Under the pieces are notes generated by a model. That model did no database searches. It was given only the letters and a program-made list of their open reading frames with translations, and was not told where the DNA came from. DNA of 64,000 nucleotides from SIG673 sp045653945 (lineage in GTDB: Bacteria; Bacillota; Clostridia; Oscillospirales; CAG-272), in NCBI GenBank assembly GCA_045653945.1, contig JAZOML010000004.1, positions 61,178 through 125,177 on the forward strand, written 5' to 3'. Positions 40,601 through 50,200 of the stretch are shown one piece after another. How positions within the stretch are numbered: position 1 is the first letter of the stretch; the number at the start of each line of letters is the position of its first letter. Position numbers and translations under genes: made by a program.

Positions 40601-41222
40601 CGGCTCGGTTGACCCCTCTACTATTGAGGAATACAAGAGCGCAAAGGTTGCATACGAGGAAATGAATGTTCAGTTCGAGGACCTTTCCAAATCAAGAGAG
40701 GAATTTGAAAATACCATTGAAATTCTTGAGCGCGAAATGAGAGCAAAGTTTACTACGGTTATGGATGACATAAACGTTGCCTTCAAGCGTGTATTCCGCG
40801 AGCTATTCGGCGGCGGAAATGCTGAGCTTGTTCTCACCGACCCCGAGGACGTTCTACACTGCGGTATCGAAATTAACGTTGCGCTTCCCGGCAAGAATAT
40901 CACCAATCTTTCTCTTCTTTCCGGTGGCGAACAATCGTTTATCAGTATTGCTCTTCTCTTCGCTATACTCAACGTAAACCCCACTCCATTCTGTATCTTC
41001 GACGAGATTGAAGCTGCTCTTGACGAGGTTAACGTTGCGGTATTCGCAAACTACATAAAGAAATACTCTGATAAAACTCAGTTTATCACCATCACACACC
41101 GTCGCGGTACTATGGAAGCGGCTGATACGCTCTATGGCGTAACGATGGCTGAAAAGGGTATTTCAAGAGTTCTCACCCTCAACGTAAACGAGGTTGAGGA
41201 AAAGCTCGGCGTAAAGCTTTAA
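37620..41222 (+). CDS. smc: Chromosome partition protein SMC
   Basis: 1200 residues. Walker A GPNGSGKSN (about 32-40), long coiled coils (about 170-500 and 670-1020), a hinge near 510-660 (HSVSALMGAAKAGKISGIIG, ITGGQAKRESGVL), the signature LSGGEQSFISIALLFAI and Walker B CIFDEIEAALDEVN. With ScpAB it loads at parS and folds the chromosome. GAAAGGA precedes the ATG. Confidence 0.97.
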   Translation: MRLLSLELHGFKSFPDKTVLKFAPGVTIVIGPNGSGKSNISDAVRWVLGEMVNSKSMRGSKSEDVIFGGADTRKPMSYAEVSITFDNREEAGFSRLASDYDEVTVTRRYNRNGTSEYMINRQAVRLKDINTLFMNTGVGKGGYSIVSQGKVAEIISQKSDERRNIFEEAAGISKYRSQKDAAEKDLASTALNCERLADILAERKTTLDRLEKDAERAKKYLDVYERKKEADISLSVYDITVTRDDLADKQAKYDELTRSLNFADNEITDANNESERLDIERTKAKEKASTLTSKIEGMASDRAKSDTRAQVLANDIEHLEDDIKQSSDNIKALSERLVTLIAKADEAHEALNNVIAVYGQASEKTALLEKEMQDIKAQIDAIELEIEEELEKTEALNERLDNLRFAGASLEGSESTSVERREEIKNEIAETEKSTEACKAGMERYKRRLDDYDQRRSVIEAEETARAEQISALKEKQAALNQQIIDFASDLRDIRTRIDNLRRMEELFEGYPHSVSALMGAAKAGKISGIIGPLSHIFSTEKQYSLAIETALGSNIQNIVTENDAAAKEAVRWLKQNNAGRSTFYPLNTMQPSSLTVKLEEIQKRKGFIGVASDLVDYDPKFDAVIKNLLGRTLIFDNLDNANDTSKAFAYKVRIVTLDGQLVNAGGSITGGQAKRESGVLNRTANIDTLNADKIRIEAKKQNADKEYALVSDELAELIEKSTANAEKMQIINSLYQADLKQYTAFETQLQGVNDNIAKLNEQLTDIDNSEIRMREEKERIAAEIEQVKAEIDACEQRKTEKTEKRSSLKNDYDKKSSEYNQSRIDLAGLEKDVEAARRELEIRAGAQSDCEGEIAEENEAIESAKQEITNHKNEIIRLATETGNYDETIQQMNDERSEAEALVRELDAKITALGREVQDKMSARETLSNDHTNLANKLEALQNNLDNMISYLQTEYEITFSEAQAMNYPPVTKENRSEVAHTLQELKYKLRGIGSVDPSTIEEYKSAKVAYEEMNVQFEDLSKSREEFENTIEILEREMRAKFTTVMDDINVAFKRVFRELFGGGNAELVLTDPEDVLHCGIEINVALPGKNITNLSLLSGGEQSFISIALLFAILNVNPTPFCIFDEIEAALDEVNVAVFANYIKKYSDKTQFITITHRRGTMEAADTLYGVTMAEKGISRVLTLNVNEVEEKLGVKL

Positions 41223-41237
41223 TATAAGGAAACAGTT

Positions 41238-42143
41238 ATGGGATTTTTTGAGAAACTTAAACAAGGTCTTGCTAAGACCAAAAGAGCTATTGCTGCTCAA
41301 ATGGAAAGCCTTTTCAAGTCATTTGTCGCTATCGACGAGGATATGCTTGTGGAGCTTGAGGAAATACTGATTGCAAGCGACGTAGGTGTCGCTACCACAA
41401 GTGAAATACTTGAAAAGCTCCGCGACATTATAGCAACCGAGGGACTTACCGAGGCATCTCAGGCTAAAAAAGCACTTGAAGAAATACTCGTCGAAACCAT
41501 CGGTGAGGGTGAGCCGTTAAAGCTTGATACAAAGCCATCCGTTATTCTTGTTATCGGTGTAAACGGTGTTGGAAAAACCACAACTATCGCAAAAATTGCA
41601 AATCATCTTGTTTCGCAAAAGAAAAAGGTTATGCTTGCGGCAGCCGATACCTTCCGCGCTGGCGCTATTGAACAGCTCCAAATATGGGCAGACAGAGTGG
41701 GCGCTGATATTGTTAAGCACACCGAGGGCTCCGACCCTGCAGCAGTCGTTTTCGACGCTATCAGCGCCGCAAAAAACAGAGGCTGCGACGTTGTTATAGT
41801 TGATACCGCCGGCAGACTCCACAATAAGAAAAACTTAATGGACGAGCTTGCAAAAATCAACCGTGTTATAGGTCGTGAGCTTCCCGATGCATCAAGAGAA
41901 ACTCTCCTTGTGCTTGACGCAACAACAGGACAAAACGCCGTAAATCAGGCTAAGGAATTTAAAAATGCCGCCGCTATTACGGGACTTGTGGTTACTAAGC
42001 TTGACGGAAGCGCAAAGGGCGGAATTGTATTCTCTATCAAAAGAGAGCTCGGACTCCCGATTAAATACATTGGTGTAGGCGAAAAGGCTGACGATATGGA
42101 GCCCTTTGACGCAAAGGACTTTGTAAAAGCTTTGTTTGAATAA
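41238..42143 (+). CDS. ftsY: Signal recognition particle receptor FtsY
   Basis: 301 residues; the acidic A domain is very short, as in many Firmicutes. NG domain with GVNGVGKTTTIAKIA, DTFRAGAIEQLQ, DTAGRLHN and TKLDGSAKGG. It docks SRP-ribosome complexes at the membrane. Located 15 bases after smc, the usual order. Confidence 0.97.
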   Translation: MGFFEKLKQGLAKTKRAIAAQMESLFKSFVAIDEDMLVELEEILIASDVGVATTSEILEKLRDIIATEGLTEASQAKKALEEILVETIGEGEPLKLDTKPSVILVIGVNGVGKTTTIAKIANHLVSQKKKVMLAAADTFRAGAIEQLQIWADRVGADIVKHTEGSDPAAVVFDAISAAKNRGCDVVIVDTAGRLHNKKNLMDELAKINRVIGRELPDASRETLLVLDATTGQNAVNQAKEFKNAAAITGLVVTKLDGSAKGGIVFSIKRELGLPIKYIGVGEKADDMEPFDAKDFVKALFE

Positions 42144-42153
42144 GAGGTATAGT

Positions 42154-42744
42154 ATGCAGATAATTCTGGCAACTCACAACAAAAACAAGGTAAAGGAAAT
42201 GCAGAGCTTTCTTTCGGGCATTTTAGATGACGTTACAGTTATCACCGCAACAGAGGCGGGCTTTACCGAAGATATTGAGGAAAACGGCGCTACTTTTGAA
42301 GAAAATGCGCTGATAAAGGCAAGAGCTGTTAAGCTTGACGGCGCTATTTCTATTGCCGATGACTCGGGACTTTGCGTAAATGCTCTTGGCGGTGCGCCCG
42401 GTATATATTCGGCAAGATATGCAGGTGAGCCCTGTGATGATAAGAAAAACAACGCAAAGGTACTAAGAGAGCTTGAGCTCTTTGACGACAGAAGCGCTTC
42501 GTTTGTTTGCGCTATTGCTTGCGTGCTCCCCGATGGAAGCGAATTTACCGTAAGAGGCAAGGCTGACGGTATTATGCTCACTGAAGAAAAAGGACAAGGC
42601 GGCTTTGGATATGACCCGCTGTTCTTTTTCCCTGCTCTAAACAAAACCTTTGCCGAGCTTTCGCGTGAAGAAAAGCACGAGGTCAGCCATAGGGGTAACG
42701 CTCTTAGACTTTTACGCGAGGAGCTTCTTATAAGACTTAAGTAA
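42154..42744 (+). CDS. rdgB: XTP/dITP diphosphatase (RdgB/HAM1)
   Basis: 196 residues. ATHNKNKVKEM at the N-terminus, then ADDSGLCVNALGGAPGIYSA and GFGYDPLFFFP with SHRGNALR, all hallmarks of the family. It removes deaminated purine nucleotides from the pool. ATG 42154 has AGAGG 6 bases upstream; a longer reading overlaps ftsY. Confidence 0.94.
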   Translation: MQIILATHNKNKVKEMQSFLSGILDDVTVITATEAGFTEDIEENGATFEENALIKARAVKLDGAISIADDSGLCVNALGGAPGIYSARYAGEPCDDKKNNAKVLRELELFDDRSASFVCAIACVLPDGSEFTVRGKADGIMLTEEKGQGGFGYDPLFFFPALNKTFAELSREEKHEVSHRGNALRLLREELLIRLK

Positions 42745-42758
42745 GGAGAAATGCGGCA

Positions 42759-43376
42759 ATGTACGAGCTTGCTATATACGGCGGAACGTTTGCTCCCGTT
42801 CACAACGGGCACGTGCACGCCGCAAAATGCTTTTTTGAGGCAGTAAAGCCCGACAAGCTTTTGATTATACCAACACTTATTCCCCCACACAAACAGCTTA
42901 ATTTCAAGGACAATCCACAGGATAGACTTGAAATGCTTAAGCTAGCCTTTATGGATAAGGACGGCTACGGTGATAAAATCGTAATTTCCGACTACGAGCT
43001 TAACGCTCCACCACCGAGCTATACAGTTAATACTTTAAAGCATTTTTCAGCCCAAGACACCCACATAACGTTTCTTGTCGGAACTGATATGTTTTTAACA
43101 CTTGATGCTTGGAAAAGTCCTGAGGAAATTTTCAAGCTGTGTACCGTCGCTCTTATGAAAAGAGAGCTTAGTGAAGAATATAGCACACAAATTAACGAAA
43201 AATTAATGATTTATCGCAATAAATACAACGCCGATATCAAAGTATTAGATTTTGTCCCAATCGAGCTTAGTTCTACCGACATAAGGGAAATGGATAGTGA
43301 GGACAGAAAAAAATATCTTCCCAAAGCGGTTTTTGATTACATTAAGGAGCACAGGCTGTATGAAAATTATAACTGA
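42759..43376 (+). CDS. nadD: Nicotinate-nucleotide adenylyltransferase
   Basis: 205 residues. Nucleotidyltransferase motif GGTFAPVHNGHV (about 8-19), PPHK, LVGTDMFLTLDAWKS and C-terminal SSTDIREM. It joins nicotinate mononucleotide to ATP in NAD synthesis. AGGAGAAA is upstream of the ATG. nadD-yqeK-rsfS is a standard Firmicutes cluster. Confidence 0.95.
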   Translation: MYELAIYGGTFAPVHNGHVHAAKCFFEAVKPDKLLIIPTLIPPHKQLNFKDNPQDRLEMLKLAFMDKDGYGDKIVISDYELNAPPPSYTVNTLKHFSAQDTHITFLVGTDMFLTLDAWKSPEEIFKLCTVALMKRELSEEYSTQINEKLMIYRNKYNADIKVLDFVPIELSSTDIREMDSEDRKKYLPKAVFDYIKEHRLYENYN

Positions 43377-43989
43377 AAAAGTCCTTAATGAAATGCGTGA
43401 GGAATTAAAAAAACATATAGGCGACCATAGACTTGCTCACTCTCTTTCGGTTGAAAGCGAGGCATATATGCTTGCGACACTTTTCGGTCTTGATGAGCAA
43501 ACAACGTTAAAGCTGAGAGCCGCCGCAATTTTGCACGATGTAACCAAGGCAATAGACACTATAGGACAAATTTCACTGTGCAAGGAATACGGTATAGCTT
43601 TAACGCTTGATGACATAAGCAGTCCAAAGGTGCTTCACTCGATAAGCGGTGCGGAAATGGCAAAGCGACTCTTTCCCGACTACGTTGACGGCGAAATTTA
43701 CGGTATGATACTTAACCACACAACAGGAGCAGCAAAAATGACACTGTGCGAAAAGCTGCTGTATCTTGCCGACTACATCGAGCCAAAAAGAACGTTTTTC
43801 GATTGCCTTGAGCTACGAGGATTTTTCTATGAGGCGGACACTCTGCCAACTGAAAAGCATTTAAACAAAACACTTCTCCTCTCGTTTGATATGACACTTA
43901 AGGTTTTACTTAACGAGAGCCAACCGATACATCCCAAAACAGTTTCGGCAAGAAACGGTATAATTGAAGAATTAAATCTAAAAATATAG
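43360..43989 (+). CDS. yqeK: HD-domain hydrolase YqeK (Ap4A hydrolase family)
   Basis: About 209 residues from ATG 43360, overlapping nadD by 17 bases (AAGGAG upstream). HD motifs: HRLAHSLSVE, AAILHDVTKA, and DYIEPKR. YqeK proteins are known to hydrolyse diadenosine tetraphosphate symmetrically. The C-terminal domain conserves the NESQPIHPKTVSARNGIIEE stretch seen in family members. Confidence 0.9.
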   Translation: MKIITEKVLNEMREELKKHIGDHRLAHSLSVESEAYMLATLFGLDEQTTLKLRAAAILHDVTKAIDTIGQISLCKEYGIALTLDDISSPKVLHSISGAEMAKRLFPDYVDGEIYGMILNHTTGAAKMTLCEKLLYLADYIEPKRTFFDCLELRGFFYEADTLPTEKHLNKTLLLSFDMTLKVLLNESQPIHPKTVSARNGIIEELNLKI

Positions 43990-44011
43990 TTAAAGGAAAT
44001 TAATAGACACT

Positions 44012-44383
44012 ATGTTAAAATTCACAGCAAAGCAATTATCATCTCGAATAGGTCTTGCACGCGCAATCTATAACGTGCTTGACGAAAAGCAAGGTGAAAA
44101 AATTAAAGTTCTTAGGGTTGAAAAGCAAACAAGTCTTTGCAACTACTTCATAATTTGCGAGGGTAGAGCCACAACACACGTTCGTGCTCTTGCAGACGAG
44201 GTTGAGGCAGTGCTTTCGCAGGCAGGGGTTCATCCGTTGCATACCGAGGGACTTGATAACGGCAACTGGGTAGTGCTTGACTACGCCTCGGTTATCGTAC
44301 ACATTTTTGACAAGCCTTCAAGAGAGTTTTACAATCTTGAAAAGCTTTGGCGAGATGCCACTGCCGTTAATATTGAAGACTAA
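44012..44383 (+). CDS. rsfS: Ribosomal silencing factor RsfS
   Basis: 123 residues, standard size. Motifs: LDEKQGEKIKVLRV, YFIICEGRATTHVRALADEV, GNWVVLDYASVIVHIFDKPS and REFYNLEKLW. It binds L14 and blocks subunit joining when nutrients are short. Last gene of the long rightward block. Confidence 0.95.
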   Translation: MLKFTAKQLSSRIGLARAIYNVLDEKQGEKIKVLRVEKQTSLCNYFIICEGRATTHVRALADEVEAVLSQAGVHPLHTEGLDNGNWVVLDYASVIVHIFDKPSREFYNLEKLWRDATAVNIED

Positions 44384-44387
44384 TGCA

Positions 44388-44417
44388 AAAAAAGCAAGAG
44401 CACGCTCTTGCTTTTTT
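44388..44417 (+). terminator. Terminator of the nadD-yqeK-rsfS unit
   Basis: AAAAAAGCAAGAG-CACG-CTCTTGCTTTTTT. Confidence 0.85.
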
Positions 44418-44418
44418 A

Positions 44419-44456
44419 AATTAAAAATTAGGCGGCCGCAATTAAGCGACCGCCTA
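44419..44456 (-). terminator. Terminator of the PL8-like lipoprotein gene
   Basis: Minus strand TAGGCGGTCGC...GCGGCCGCCTA (one mismatch) followed by AATTTTTAATT. Confidence 0.7.
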
Positions 44457-44475
44457 TTTAATTTGTGAGAACGAA

Positions 44476-46884
44476 TTACTTGTTGATTACTACAGTAAGA
44501 GTATTGCCGTTAGCAGCGATAGCTCTATTTACCTGAAGTGTTGTTCCGTTAATGGTAAGTCCATCACTTATAGAAGCGACCTGACCGCCTGCGATATTAA
44601 GAGTGATGTTACCGAAGCCCTCAGCAGTAGTGTGAGTGAAATCGGATACTGCAATAGTGATCGTTGTGTCGGTTTCTTTTACAAGAACGGTACAAGCGAA
44701 GTCAGAGGAAAGGTAACCCTCAACCGCTGCAGCCTCCCAGAAGGTATATCCAACCATACCCGATGATGCATCCTTAACTGCCTGAACCTTTTCGGTGTTA
44801 GCAAGAACAGTGTAATCGGGAGCTTTAACGTAAGCGTAGAAGCCGTTTTCATTCTTTTGATTCGAAGCGGGTACAATTACGTACTCATATGTCTTACCAC
44901 TAAAGGTATAGGGGTTATCCTCGCTCTCGGAATGGTCAATCCAAAATTCAACAAAGTTTCCACCCTCAGTCTTATTGAGTGAGTAGTAAAGTTGGTCGTT
45001 CTTGGCTGCAGGAACGTAAATTCCGCCGTAATTCATAACATAAATTGCATCATTTGCGGCTTTATCCTCTCTGTTAGGAGCGAGCATAATATCGTCTTTT
45101 AAGTTAACAGAGGTCATAATTGAGGAGAATGAACCGTAGAAAATATTTTCAACATTAGTAACAACTCTATAGTTTGCAGGTCTACCTGTGTTAACGTTGT
45201 AGCTCTGACCTTTACTACTGATTCCTGCGCCGAGAGCTACTATTTCTTCATCAAAGAAAAACCATGATTTCTTGACGTCAATAGTAGAGTTATAATCAGC
45301 GTTATTTGCGGTAGCATGCATTGCAGAAACGGCGAAGTTTCCTATGGTTACCGAACCTGCTTCAGTGTTATTTCCGGTTGCATTACCGCTCGATGCAAGA
45401 GTTCTGTCAATCGTAGCAACCGTCGAACCCGGTAAACGTCCACCGTTTACGTACTTCCAGTAGTTTGAATCAGGTGCGTACTTTGAGGTATAAATCATAA
45501 GTGCGCCGTCACCACTGTACCAACCATTACTATTTATAGGATTATATATAAATGCATCACCAAATTGAGTGGCGTTGAAATTAGTGTCAAAGCGGTTAAC
45601 TCTAGTCTCATACTTTATGGTACGGATAGAAGAAAGCGAAAGAGATGCGGAATAGTTAGGACTAAGAATATTAAGCTTATCGCTCATAGCAAAGCTGAAT
45701 GCACCCTCGATAGACTTAGTCGAAATATCCTCGTCATCCATTATATCCTCAAAACGGGTTGCGCCATAAGTGGAAAGATATGCAAAGAAGTCAGCATTTG
45801 GTGCCGCAGCATAGCCCTTAACAACTGCACGAAGCAAATTTGCCTTATCATCATCCTCAGCCTCTTCAAAGTAATCAGCAAGAGCGATCATAGAAGAAAC
45901 TGCACGTCCGCCGATGTATTCAGCCTCACCGACGAAGGAGCTGGACGTGGATGCAAACGCTCTACCATTATAAAGAGAAGGCATAATGCTATTTACAGCC
46001 CAATTATAAAGATATGCGGGAATATTAAGCTCAGAGTTAAAATCACAAGCTTCTCCCTGAATTGCATAGGCAATCTCTACAAGCTCCGAAAATGCGATTG
46101 CACCGTATGAGCCAGAAGAGGCAATCTTAGGATCAGTTATAAATGATCCGTCAGCATAAAGTCCTTGGCCGCTGGTTACGTTAACCGCAAGTCCTGCAAG
46201 CTTTTCAATTATAGGTGAAATTCCCTCTTCGTCATCAATAATAACTGCATAACCAAGAGAAATGTAAGCCGAACGTGCAAGATCGACGCCTTTGCCGTAA
46301 GCAGTAGGAATCAACTCGGTAGCGTGAACTGCGTACTCCTCAGCCTTAGAATCACTCATTTCGCCCTCTTCAGTTAAAATAAGCAGGGTTCTGATCAAAT
46401 ACTCAGCCGCATCAAGACGTTCTCTAGATGTAAGAGAATCGTTAATCCAGTCCTGCCAGGTTTCGTTGAATGGTCCACCGGGCTCGGTTGCAAGGTATTC
46501 AAAACCTGCCTCAATCATATCCATCAAATCGCCGTCGTGGTAATGCTTTGAGGTCTTGGTTGCCCAAGCAACGGTCATAGTGTAAAGATTCTCATAGAAC
46601 ACACCTTCATAAGACGAACCTGCCATATCAGACATATTGGATGGATCCCAATATCCGACGCTTGGGTCGAAATAAAGTCTCATACCGTCAACATCAGCAT
46701 CAAGTCTCTTAACGTACTCCTGTGAGTATTCGTTTTCGTCGTCAAGCTTACCGTTGCCAATCATCAGCTCAACAAGTCTCTCACGAACTGTACCCGTCGT
46801 TCCACCGCATCCAAGCATCCAAATAGGAAGCATTGAAATAACGAGGATGATTGCGAGGACCTTTGTCAAACGCTTAATCTTCAT
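44476..46884 (-). CDS. Lipoprotein related to polysaccharide lyase family 8
   Basis: 802 residues. Signal peptide with lipobox ending at Cys26 (WMLGC). The N-terminal alpha-toroid and following beta-sandwich follow the layout of hyaluronate/chondroitin/xanthan lyases (PL8): GLYADGSFITD...GSYGAIAFSELVEIAYAI (about 245-275) and NGRAFASTSS. In characterised PL8 enzymes the first motif reads DGSFIQH...GAYG; here the catalytic His position is Asp while the Tyr is kept, and the NWW motif is replaced by a TWQDW. It may therefore be a binding protein or have shifted activity. Anchored outside the cell. Confidence 0.7.
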   Translation of the reverse strand: MKIKRLTKVLAIILVISMLPIWMLGCGGTTGTVRERLVELMIGNGKLDDENEYSQEYVKRLDADVDGMRLYFDPSVGYWDPSNMSDMAGSSYEGVFYENLYTMTVAWATKTSKHYHDGDLMDMIEAGFEYLATEPGGPFNETWQDWINDSLTSRERLDAAEYLIRTLLILTEEGEMSDSKAEEYAVHATELIPTAYGKGVDLARSAYISLGYAVIIDDEEGISPIIEKLAGLAVNVTSGQGLYADGSFITDPKIASSGSYGAIAFSELVEIAYAIQGEACDFNSELNIPAYLYNWAVNSIMPSLYNGRAFASTSSSFVGEAEYIGGRAVSSMIALADYFEEAEDDDKANLLRAVVKGYAAAPNADFFAYLSTYGATRFEDIMDDEDISTKSIEGAFSFAMSDKLNILSPNYSASLSLSSIRTIKYETRVNRFDTNFNATQFGDAFIYNPINSNGWYSGDGALMIYTSKYAPDSNYWKYVNGGRLPGSTVATIDRTLASSGNATGNNTEAGSVTIGNFAVSAMHATANNADYNSTIDVKKSWFFFDEEIVALGAGISSKGQSYNVNTGRPANYRVVTNVENIFYGSFSSIMTSVNLKDDIMLAPNREDKAANDAIYVMNYGGIYVPAAKNDQLYYSLNKTEGGNFVEFWIDHSESEDNPYTFSGKTYEYVIVPASNQKNENGFYAYVKAPDYTVLANTEKVQAVKDASSGMVGYTFWEAAAVEGYLSSDFACTVLVKETDTTITIAVSDFTHTTAEGFGNITLNIAGGQVASISDGLTINGTTLQVNRAIAANGNTLTVVINK

Positions 46885-47277
46885 TTGTTTTCGTTCTCCT
46901 TAACATAAAATGAATTTCTCGCCGGAAATATGTACATATAATGAACAAAATTTATGATACGTTGTTCAGGGCACAATTTCACTAGTTACAAATGATTATA
47001 TTATATTTACGCGCCGAATGGTTGAATAAATTGTTAACAATTCAGGCATAAAACTATCTTTTTAAAAAACTTTATAACACTCTTGTAAGCCTTGCACAAA
47101 ATAATTTCCATTTTTTTGTAAAGAATAACTATTTAGCATTTTATACAAACGGCAATTTAGTACGCACTCCTTTTCGGTCAACATTAATAATAAAGTTACA
47201 AATATTTTATTGCAATTTCCTATTATATATGATATAATTTTTACAAGTGAAATTTTTCCAAAGAAAGGATTACCATT
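46885..47277. promoter_or_regulatory. Divergent control region of the two polysaccharide lipoproteins
   Basis: A 393-base, very A+T-rich gap. The right side holds a clear rightward promoter (47210-47238). On the left side two overlapping TATAAT boxes (46995-47005, minus strand) lack a good -35, and a perfect palindrome AATTGTTAACAATT at 47029-47042 sits where the -35 region would be, suggesting a regulator site. No open frame or RNA gene seen here. Confidence 0.5.
47210..47238 (+). promoter_or_regulatory. Promoter of the heparinase-like lipoprotein gene
   Basis: TTGCAA, 17 bp, TATAAT with extended TG, 40 bases before the ATG. Confidence 0.7.
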
Positions 47278-50200
47278 ATGAAGAAAGTAATATCAATGTT
47301 ACTTATTCTGACGACTTTGATGAGTTGTTGTGTTATGTTCTTCGCTTGTGGCGATGACGAAACCTCAACAGGCATTCTCAATGAGCAGGGCAGAATTCCT
47401 AAGGAGTCGTCGACAATTCTCGACATCAGTACATCAGAGCTTGAAAGCGCCGATGTAAAGGAAGGAGAGCCTGCGGCGGCTAAGTGGACAATTGGCAAAA
47501 ATGCTAACAACCGTTCGCTTAAGCTCGATCTTTCCGTAACCGACCTATCCAAGTACAAAGAAATAACCTTTTGGATGAACAACACCTCAAACACGCCGTT
47601 TACATTCAGATTTTATTTCATTGCCGAGGACGGAACGGAGTATATGGCGGCATCCGACCTTGACTACCCCTACATTGATAGAGGTAACGCTTCAATGCAC
47701 GCTTGGACTTATCTTGACTACGCTGAGCCCGTACAGTACATAACCGCATATCCCGGTTGGTATCAGTACACATTCCCCTTCAGCGAGGTAGACGTTCTTA
47801 CCGGCGGTAAGCTTAACCCCAACAAGGACAACGGCTACAAGCAGTGGACTTATGACGAAAAAACCGGAAAAAGCGAGGTTAAGTTCGACAAGTCTAAGAT
47901 AGTTGCTATCAAAATTGATGCTTCAGTTGCACAGAACATCACCTCCGATATTGGAATGGAAATCGGTTCTATTGAAGCTAACAACAACAAGTACGGCACT
48001 ATCAAGGGATTTGGTATCAGTAAGCTTTCAAATGCCGTTGCTTTCTATAAGCACAGCGAAGCTTATATGTATAACCAACACCGTATGCACCTCACCTACA
48101 ACGAAATGGATGCTCTCGGAACAACCGGCGACTCTGTTTACGTTCCGATTGAAATACTTGCAAAGCACAGAGGCGCAACCAATATTGTCGCTAATAAAGA
48201 TTTAGTTACATTTAAATATAATGGTGTCGACTACGAATTCAAGGCGGGCGATACCTACACATACGTTGCTGATGAGCGTACCTCGGCAACAGGACTTACC
48301 CTCAAGGGTGAGGCTTCCTCTATTGGCGATTACCTCACCGTTCCAATGGAAGTAGCACGCGATACTCTCGGCTACAAGCTCTTCTACGACGTATCGGGTC
48401 TTGTTATCTTCTCCGATAGAGGATATCCCGACGCAACAAAGGAAAACGATACCAACTATTGGAAAAACAACTGGGAAAAGGTTTCTTACGTTTCACCACA
48501 AAGCGATCTTTATTACACAGGTAATACGGACGACCTTCATCGCGGGAACCAGCTCCGTTACATCGCTCAAATTTCCAAGGTTATATGCTATGACTACATA
48601 ACCGGTCAGGAAATGCTTGAGGATATGGATAATATTCACGGCAAAAACTCTCACGGTAACATTTTAGTATCCAACGCACAGATTGAAAAGCTCAAGGGCT
48701 ACATTGAAACCGACTCGGTTTACGCATCCTGGTTTGCAGCTTATTCAAAGCAGTATGAAAAGGGCTCTCCAAAATGGACAGCAAAAATGCCCGAATTTTT
48801 CCTTTACGACGGTCAGCGTATGGCTTCCGATAATGCAGAGCTTATCGAAAATTTTGCGTTTATGTACCGTATGACAGGCGAAGAGGACTATGCAGAGCAG
48901 GTAGTTAAAATAATGAAAGCTCTACTCCGCTTCAAGGACTGGGTATCAGGCGCTAAATCTTGGCATCCTGAGCACTTCCTTGACTGCGCAGCGCCTATGC
49001 TTTACTATGCAATCGGCTACGACTGGTGCTACGATTATATCGCAAAGGATGAGGAGCTCAAGGCTCAGCTTGAAGAGGGTGCTTGGGAATATGCTTACGG
49101 CGCCGCTATGGGACACGGCGAATTATTCGATTGGTGGTCCGACCCTAATAATATCAAAAAATATAGAGAAAAGGCTGCAGAGTCCACAACCGATGATATT
49201 AAGCCCGCACCTTGGAGCAGCTGTAAGTTCCCTTATTCCGTTAATCCCTTCAACTACAACTGGTCTAATCCCGTACCTTGCCGCTATGACGTTTACTCCT
49301 ATCCAGGTAACTGGAACGCGGTATGTAACGGCGGTATGACTCAGATTGCATTCGCATTTGCTAACGTAGACTCTAAATTTAGAGCTGCAAGTGAGTATCT
49401 CCTTTCTTACACGGTTAATGATACAACCTTCGCAATGTTTGACTGCTACGCTCCCGACGGTGCACACCCCGAGGGACCCGGTTACTGGTGGTTCGGTACA
49501 AAGGATCAGGTTCCCTTCTTTGAAACAATACTTAACTGTACCGGATCTTATCACGGCTTACATCAGATGCCCGGTTACGAGGACTCCCTCTATTACGTTC
49601 TTGGATTATCTGCTCCTAACCTCTTGGCTTGGAACTATCACGACTGTTTAGAGGGTACAGGATTACCTTCAACCGGCTTCTTTGCACTTGCTAAGCAATG
49701 TAATTTACCAGAAATTGCTCAGTACCGTTACAAATTAATTACAAGCGGTCAAGTCAAACTCAGCATTATGGATTTACAGTACTATGACCCCGCTATATGC
49801 CACGAAAATCCTAATATTGAATTAGCACTTGACTACGTTTCTTACAAAATTGGTATGACTACCTTCCGTTCAAGTTGGGACGAAACGGCGGTATTTGCCG
49901 GTCTCCACGGTGGAGATAACGCCGCAGAACACGGACAAATAGACATCGGTGCGTTCATACTTCAGTACGGTGATACTCGTTTCTTCGTTGACCTTGGCTC
50001 TGACAACTACGTATGTCCCGGTTACTTCAATGATCCCGCACGTTGGTGGCTCTATAGAAACCGTATTGAGGGACACAACTCTCTTGTTATCAACCCCGAA
50101 TTCGTTAACAGATCTCTCAACAAGTGGGCCGGTAACTACGTTAAAGACGCAGGTCAGTTCTCCGACGTATGGGCTTGTGATATGGCACAGCGTTCTCTTG

